Assembly (NCBI GenBank): GCA_019416775.1
Contig: DXWR01000210.1
Coordinates: 1-8,537, forward strand
Direction: 5' to 3'
Length of the DNA: 8,537 nt
Origin: Oscillospiraceae bacterium
GTDB taxonomy: Bacteria > Bacillota > Clostridia > Oscillospirales > Ruminococcaceae
In this document: one piece after another, positions 5,528-8,537 of the stretch
Layout: each line of letters starts with the position of its first letter
How positions within the stretch are numbered: the first letter of the stretch is position 1
Program-made: the position numbers and the translations under genes
The notes under the pieces: generated by a model
What the model was told of the DNA's origin: nothing
Databases searched by the model: none
Seen by the model: the letters and a program-made list of their open reading frames with translations, nothing else

Positions 5528-6766
5528 ATGAATCGAGTAGTCATTACCGGCATCGGTATGGTCAGCCCCATCGGAAACAATAAAGAAACTTTTTGGAATA
5601 ACGTGAAAAACGGTGTTTGTGGGATTCGCCCCATTGAAAACATCGACGTATCCGATCTGCCGGTGAAGGTAGCGGCTCAGGTGTTGGATTTTGATCCCCT
5701 GCGCTGCTTTGATAAGAAAGAACTCCGTCGTACCGACCCCTTTACTCAGTATGCGGTGGACGCCGCATTGCAGGCTGTGGAGGATTGCGGCACCAAGTTT
5801 GAAGATCTGGATCCCTACCGCATCGGCGTCATCGTGGGCAGCGGCATCGGCGGCTTCCACTCCACCGACGAGGAATTCCCCAAGTTTTTGGCCAAGGGAC
5901 CCCGTCGGGTCAGTGTGTTCTATATCCCCGAAATGATCGCCAATATGGCGGCCGGAACCATCGCCATCCGCACCGGCTTTAAGGGCGTCAACTACGCTCC
6001 GGTGACCGCTTGTGCTACCGGCAGCCACGCCATTGGCGAAGCCTTCCGCAACATCAAGCACGGCTATCTGGATGCCTGTGTGGCGGGTGGCAGCGAAGCG
6101 GCTATCATCCGTTTCTCCATTGCCGGATTCGATAATATGCAGGCTTTGACCCACGCTACCGATCCCAATCGGGCATCCATCCCCTTCGACGCCGAACGTT
6201 CCGGTTTCGTCATGGGTGAAGGCGCCGGCATTGTGATGCTGGAAGAGATGGAGCACGCCAAGAAGCGGGGCGCTCACATTTATGCAGAAATTGTGGGTTA
6301 CGGCGCCACCGGCGACGCATACCACATGACCAGCCCCGATCCGGAAGGGGAGGGCGCTGCTATGGGCATGAAGCTGGCTTATCAGGAAGCGGGCATTACT
6401 CCCGACCAGATCGACTATATCAACGCCCACGGCACCTCCACCCACCTGAACGAAAAATACGAAACCATCGCCATTAAAAAGGCCCTGGGCGAAGAAGCGG
6501 CCTATAAAGTGATGGTCAGCTCCACCAAATCCCTCACCGGCCATATGCTGGGCGCCGCCGGCGGCATTGAAGCCATTATCTGCGCCAAGGCGCTGGAGGA
6601 AGGTTTTGTGCCTGCCACCACCAATTCCTGCATTCCCGATCCGGAATGCGATTTGAACAATATGTTTGACGGGCCGGTGGAAAAGGACATTCACTACGCC
6701 CTGTCCAATTCCTTGGGCTTCGGCGGACACAACGCAACTCTCTGCTTGAAGAAATACGAGGGCTGA
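5528..6766 (+). CDS. fabF: Beta-ketoacyl-ACP synthase II
   Basis: Elongating condensing enzyme: joins acyl-ACP to malonyl-ACP with loss of CO2. The 412-aa length is normal. The catalytic C162 is in TACATGSHAIG, with H301 in NAHGTSTHLN and K334/H339 in STKSLTGHMLGAAGG. The gating loop SLGFGGHN (395-402) with F398 is present. After the first histidine the text reads STHLNEKYET where the family usually has STPxND, so P is replaced by H and D by E next to the active site; the catalytic residues themselves are intact. AAGGAGG (5514-5520) sits 7 nt before the ATG. It lies 36 nt after fabG and shares its transcript. Confidence 0.97.
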   Translation: MNRVVITGIGMVSPIGNNKETFWNNVKNGVCGIRPIENIDVSDLPVKVAAQVLDFDPLRCFDKKELRRTDPFTQYAVDAALQAVEDCGTKFEDLDPYRIGVIVGSGIGGFHSTDEEFPKFLAKGPRRVSVFYIPEMIANMAAGTIAIRTGFKGVNYAPVTACATGSHAIGEAFRNIKHGYLDACVAGGSEAAIIRFSIAGFDNMQALTHATDPNRASIPFDAERSGFVMGEGAGIVMLEEMEHAKKRGAHIYAEIVGYGATGDAYHMTSPDPEGEGAAMGMKLAYQEAGITPDQIDYINAHGTSTHLNEKYETIAIKKALGEEAAYKVMVSSTKSLTGHMLGAAGGIEAIICAKALEEGFVPATTNSCIPDPECDLNNMFDGPVEKDIHYALSNSLGFGGHNATLCLKKYEG

Positions 6767-6807
6767 TGGCAGCCTAATCGGATTTGAAAAGAAAGGATGG
6801 AAAGATC

Positions 6808-7320
6808 ATGGGGTTCTCTGTGAAGGAAATTAAAGATTTAATGGATAAGATGCAGCAGACCGGTTTGGGTGAGCTGGAAGTGGAAGACGAAGGCTACACC
6901 CTAAAGCTCTCCGCCAAGAAGGCCAAAAAGACGGTGGAAAATGTGGTTATGGCCCCTACCGCTCCGGTGGTCAGCGCCGCCCCCATTGCTGCTGCTCCGG
7001 TGGCTGCCGCTGCACCTGTTGTCGCTGCCGCTGCTGCGGATGACGGCAATGATGCCAAAAGCGAGGAAGCCTCCAAAGAAGAAGAGGGCACCGTAGTGAC
7101 CGCTCCTACTGTGGGAACCTACTATGCCGCCGCCGGCCCGGATAAACCGCCTTTTGTAAAGCCTGGCCAAGCCGTCAGCAAGGGCGATGTGCTGTATATC
7201 ATCGAGGCCATGAAGGTCATGAACGAGATCAAGAGCGAAATGGATGGCACTGTTGGTAAAATCTTTGTGAAGAACGGCGATCCGGTGGAATTCGGTCAGC
7301 CTATCCTCACCATTGTGTAA
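6808..7320 (+). CDS. accB: Biotin carboxyl carrier protein of acetyl-CoA carboxylase
   Basis: Carries carboxybiotin between AccC and the carboxyltransferase. The protein is 170 aa. An N-terminal helical segment (1-35, KEIKDLMDKM) comes first. An Ala/Pro-rich flexible linker (about 48-77) and an acidic stretch (78-93) follow, and the biotinyl domain runs from about 95 to 170. The biotinylation site is K136 in EAMKVMNEI. The 'thumb' loop between about 99 and 116 (APTVGTYY to PDKPPF) is the type found in AccB, which separates it from decarboxylase-type biotin domains. The start at 6808 is chosen because AAAGGA (6792-6797) lies 10 nt upstream. A frame-open TTG at 6784 would add eight residues but has no ribosome site ahead of it. 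It follows fabF by 41 nt. Confidence 0.95.
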   Translation: MGFSVKEIKDLMDKMQQTGLGELEVEDEGYTLKLSAKKAKKTVENVVMAPTAPVVSAAPIAAAPVAAAAPVVAAAAADDGNDAKSEEASKEEEGTVVTAPTVGTYYAAAGPDKPPFVKPGQAVSKGDVLYIIEAMKVMNEIKSEMDGTVGKIFVKNGDPVEFGQPILTIV

Positions 7321-7336
7321 TGAAGGAGGAAGGATT

Positions 7337-7771
7337 ATGGCACTGTTAAATCAAGAGCAGATTAAAGAAATCATTCCCCACCGCGACCCCTTTCTGCTGA
7401 TTGATGAAGTAGAAGAGCTGGAACCCGGTGTGCGGGTGGTTGCCAAGAAGCACATGAAGGAAGATGAGTTCTGGTTTAAAGGGCACTTCCCTCAGAAACC
7501 GGTTACTCCCGGCGTGCTGATGATCGAAATGCTGGCTCAGGCAGGCTGCGTGTGCGCCCTGTCTCTGCCGGAGAACAAGGGTAAAATCGGCTTTTTTGCC
7601 GGTATCGACAAGGCTCGCTTCAAGGGCATGGTTCTGCCCGGCGATACCCTGACCCTGGAAGTCACCATGGAACGGTGGCGGGGTTCCATCGGATTCGGCA
7701 AAGCAGTGGCCACTAACCAGGACGGCAAAAAAGTGGTGGTGGCGGAAATCAGCTTTGCATTGGGCAACTGA
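7337..7771 (+). CDS. fabZ: 3-hydroxyacyl-ACP dehydratase
   Basis: Dehydrates 3-hydroxyacyl-ACP to trans-2-enoyl-ACP. It is a single hot-dog fold protein of 144 aa. Opening motif PHRDPFLLID lies at 14-23, the catalytic H50 in FKGHFPQKPVTPGV and E64 in MIEMLAQAG. The lack of FabA-specific features favours FabZ; isomerase activity as in FabN cannot be excluded by eye. AAGGAGG (7323-7329) is 7 nt before the ATG. The reading frame is open back to 7313, overlapping accB, but the ribosome site fixes the start at 7337. The 16-nt gap from accB is the tightest in the operon. Confidence 0.96.
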   Translation: MALLNQEQIKEIIPHRDPFLLIDEVEELEPGVRVVAKKHMKEDEFWFKGHFPQKPVTPGVLMIEMLAQAGCVCALSLPENKGKIGFFAGIDKARFKGMVLPGDTLTLEVTMERWRGSIGFGKAVATNQDGKKVVVAEISFALGN

Positions 7772-7798
7772 GTCAACCGGAAAGAAGGTTTCAGCGCA

Positions 7799-8537
7799 AT
7801 GTTTAATAAGGTTTTGATTGCAAACCGGGGCGAAATTGCGGTGCGGATCATCCGGGCCTGTCGGGAAATGGGGATCCGGACGGTGGCGGTTTATTCCACT
7901 GCCGATAAAAATGCCCTGCACGTGCAGCTGGCCAACGAAGCGGTGTGCATCGGTCCTGCCGCCACCAAGGACAGCTATCTGAACATTCCCGCCATTCTGT
8001 CGGCGTGCAGCATCACCAACGCCGAGGCGATCCATCCCGGTTTTGGATTTTTAAGTGAAAGCAGCAAGTTCTGCCAGGCTTGTGAAAAGTGCGGCATTAA
8101 GTTCATTGGTCCCCGCCATGAATCCATCGATTTGATGGGGGATAAGGCGGAAGCGAAGGAAACGATGAAACGCGCCGGCGTGCCGGTCATTCCCGGTTCC
8201 GATGGAGAGTTGGAAAGCGTGGAGCAGGCCAAGGAAATCGCTAGACGAATCGGCTATCCGGTGATGGTAAAAGCCAGCGCCGGCGGCGGCGGACGGGGTA
8301 TCCGCTACGTTGCCAAGGAAGAAGATCTGGAAGAGGCTATGGCCACTGCCGCAGAGGAAGCGAATAACTTCTTCGGCAACCCCGGCTTGTATCTGGAAAA
8401 ATTCATCGTCAATCCCCGGCACGTGGAAGTGCAGCTTTTGGCGGACAGCCACGGCAATGTAATCCACCTGGGAGAACGGGACTGCTCGGTGCAGCGCCGT
8501 CATCAGAAGGTGTTGGAAGAATCTCCCTGCCCGGTAA
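7799..8537 (+). CDS. accC: Biotin carboxylase of acetyl-CoA carboxylase (3' end outside window)
   Basis: ATP-dependent carboxylation of the biotin on AccB. Only the first 246 residues are present, of about 450 in the family; the frame is open to the window edge. Seen: FNKVLIANRGEIAVRIIRAC at the N-terminus, AIHPGFGFLSE (77-87; the family more often has PGYGFLSE), MGDKAEA with K116, VMVKAS with K158, the glycine-rich ATP lid AGGGGRGIR (161-169), PRHVE with H208, and GERDCSVQRRHQK (225-237). Later catalytic residues (the metal-binding Glu pair and the bicarbonate Arg) lie beyond the edge. The ribosome site is weaker than its neighbours': AGAAGG about 10 nt upstream. It lies 27 nt after fabZ. 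A longer carboxylase such as pyruvate carboxylase is unlikely given the adjacent accB, but the C-terminus is not visible. Confidence 0.95.
   Translation, partial: MFNKVLIANRGEIAVRIIRACREMGIRTVAVYSTADKNALHVQLANEAVCIGPAATKDSYLNIPAILSACSITNAEAIHPGFGFLSESSKFCQACEKCGIKFIGPRHESIDLMGDKAEAKETMKRAGVPVIPGSDGELESVEQAKEIARRIGYPVMVKASAGGGGRGIRYVAKEEDLEEAMATAAEEANNFFGNPGLYLEKFIVNPRHVEVQLLADSHGNVIHLGERDCSVQRRHQKVLEESPCPV

Noticed and set aside
4787..6730. 647-codon open frame on the minus strand opposite fabG and fabF
   Set aside because: It lies antisense to two genes with complete family motifs. Its His/Gly/Ala-rich composition and lack of recognisable motifs are typical of a shadow created by codon bias.
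6784..6807. TTG start at 6784 for accB
   Set aside because: No Shine-Dalgarno precedes it, while AAAGGA is well placed for the ATG at 6808, which gives the usual AccB N-terminus.
1..8537. Mobile element, CRISPR array, toxin-antitoxin or defence system
   Set aside because: No transposase or integrase, spaced repeats, tRNA-flanked ends, or paired small genes are visible. The coding content is fully explained by housekeeping genes.

Overview
The window looks like chromosomal DNA from a low- to mid-GC Firmicute, most likely a gut-type clostridium (Oscillospirales/Ruminococcaceae-like). This is inferred from several things. The fab/acc gene order is of clostridial type. There is a YabE-like DUF348–G5–3D cell-wall protein. 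Shine-Dalgarno sites are strong and purine-rich (AAGGAGG type), promoters are sigma-A type, and rho-independent terminators are clear. No mobile element, tRNA, rRNA or CRISPR array is visible.

Layout. At 1-1363 a monocistronic secreted or anchored cell-wall protein (DUF348 + G5 + 3D domains) sits behind a perfect-consensus sigma-A promoter and ends in its own terminator. A facing terminator follows at once for the leftward pair fabD-aroE (3216 to 1424 on the minus strand). That pair is coupled by a 4-base GTGA overlap. A 478-bp divergent control region (3217-3694) holds one likely leftward promoter, two likely rightward promoters and several inverted repeats. To its right runs a tight rightward operon, fabH-fabG-fabF-accB-fabZ-accC. 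accC runs off the window edge.

How the genes work together. AccB (biotin carrier) and AccC (biotin carboxylase) are half of acetyl-CoA carboxylase, which makes malonyl-CoA. FabD loads malonate onto acyl carrier protein. FabH starts the chain from acetyl-CoA (or another short acyl-CoA), and FabF extends it. FabG reduces the 3-keto group and FabZ dehydrates. The enoyl-ACP reductase (fabK/fabI/fabL) and the acyl carrier protein (acpP) are not in the window. In many clostridial and lactic clusters acpP, fabK and fabD lie between fabH and fabG, but here that interval is only 66 bp. AroE (shikimate dehydrogenase) belongs to aromatic amino-acid synthesis and shares the fabD transcript.

Novelty. The protein-coding content is ordinary housekeeping metabolism with intact catalytic residues, and I do not see a new defence, mobile or RNA-based system. 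The points worth a second look are the cluster rearrangement, the fabD-aroE coupling, and the dyad-rich divergent promoter region, which does not show the FapR or FabT operator consensus as I know it.
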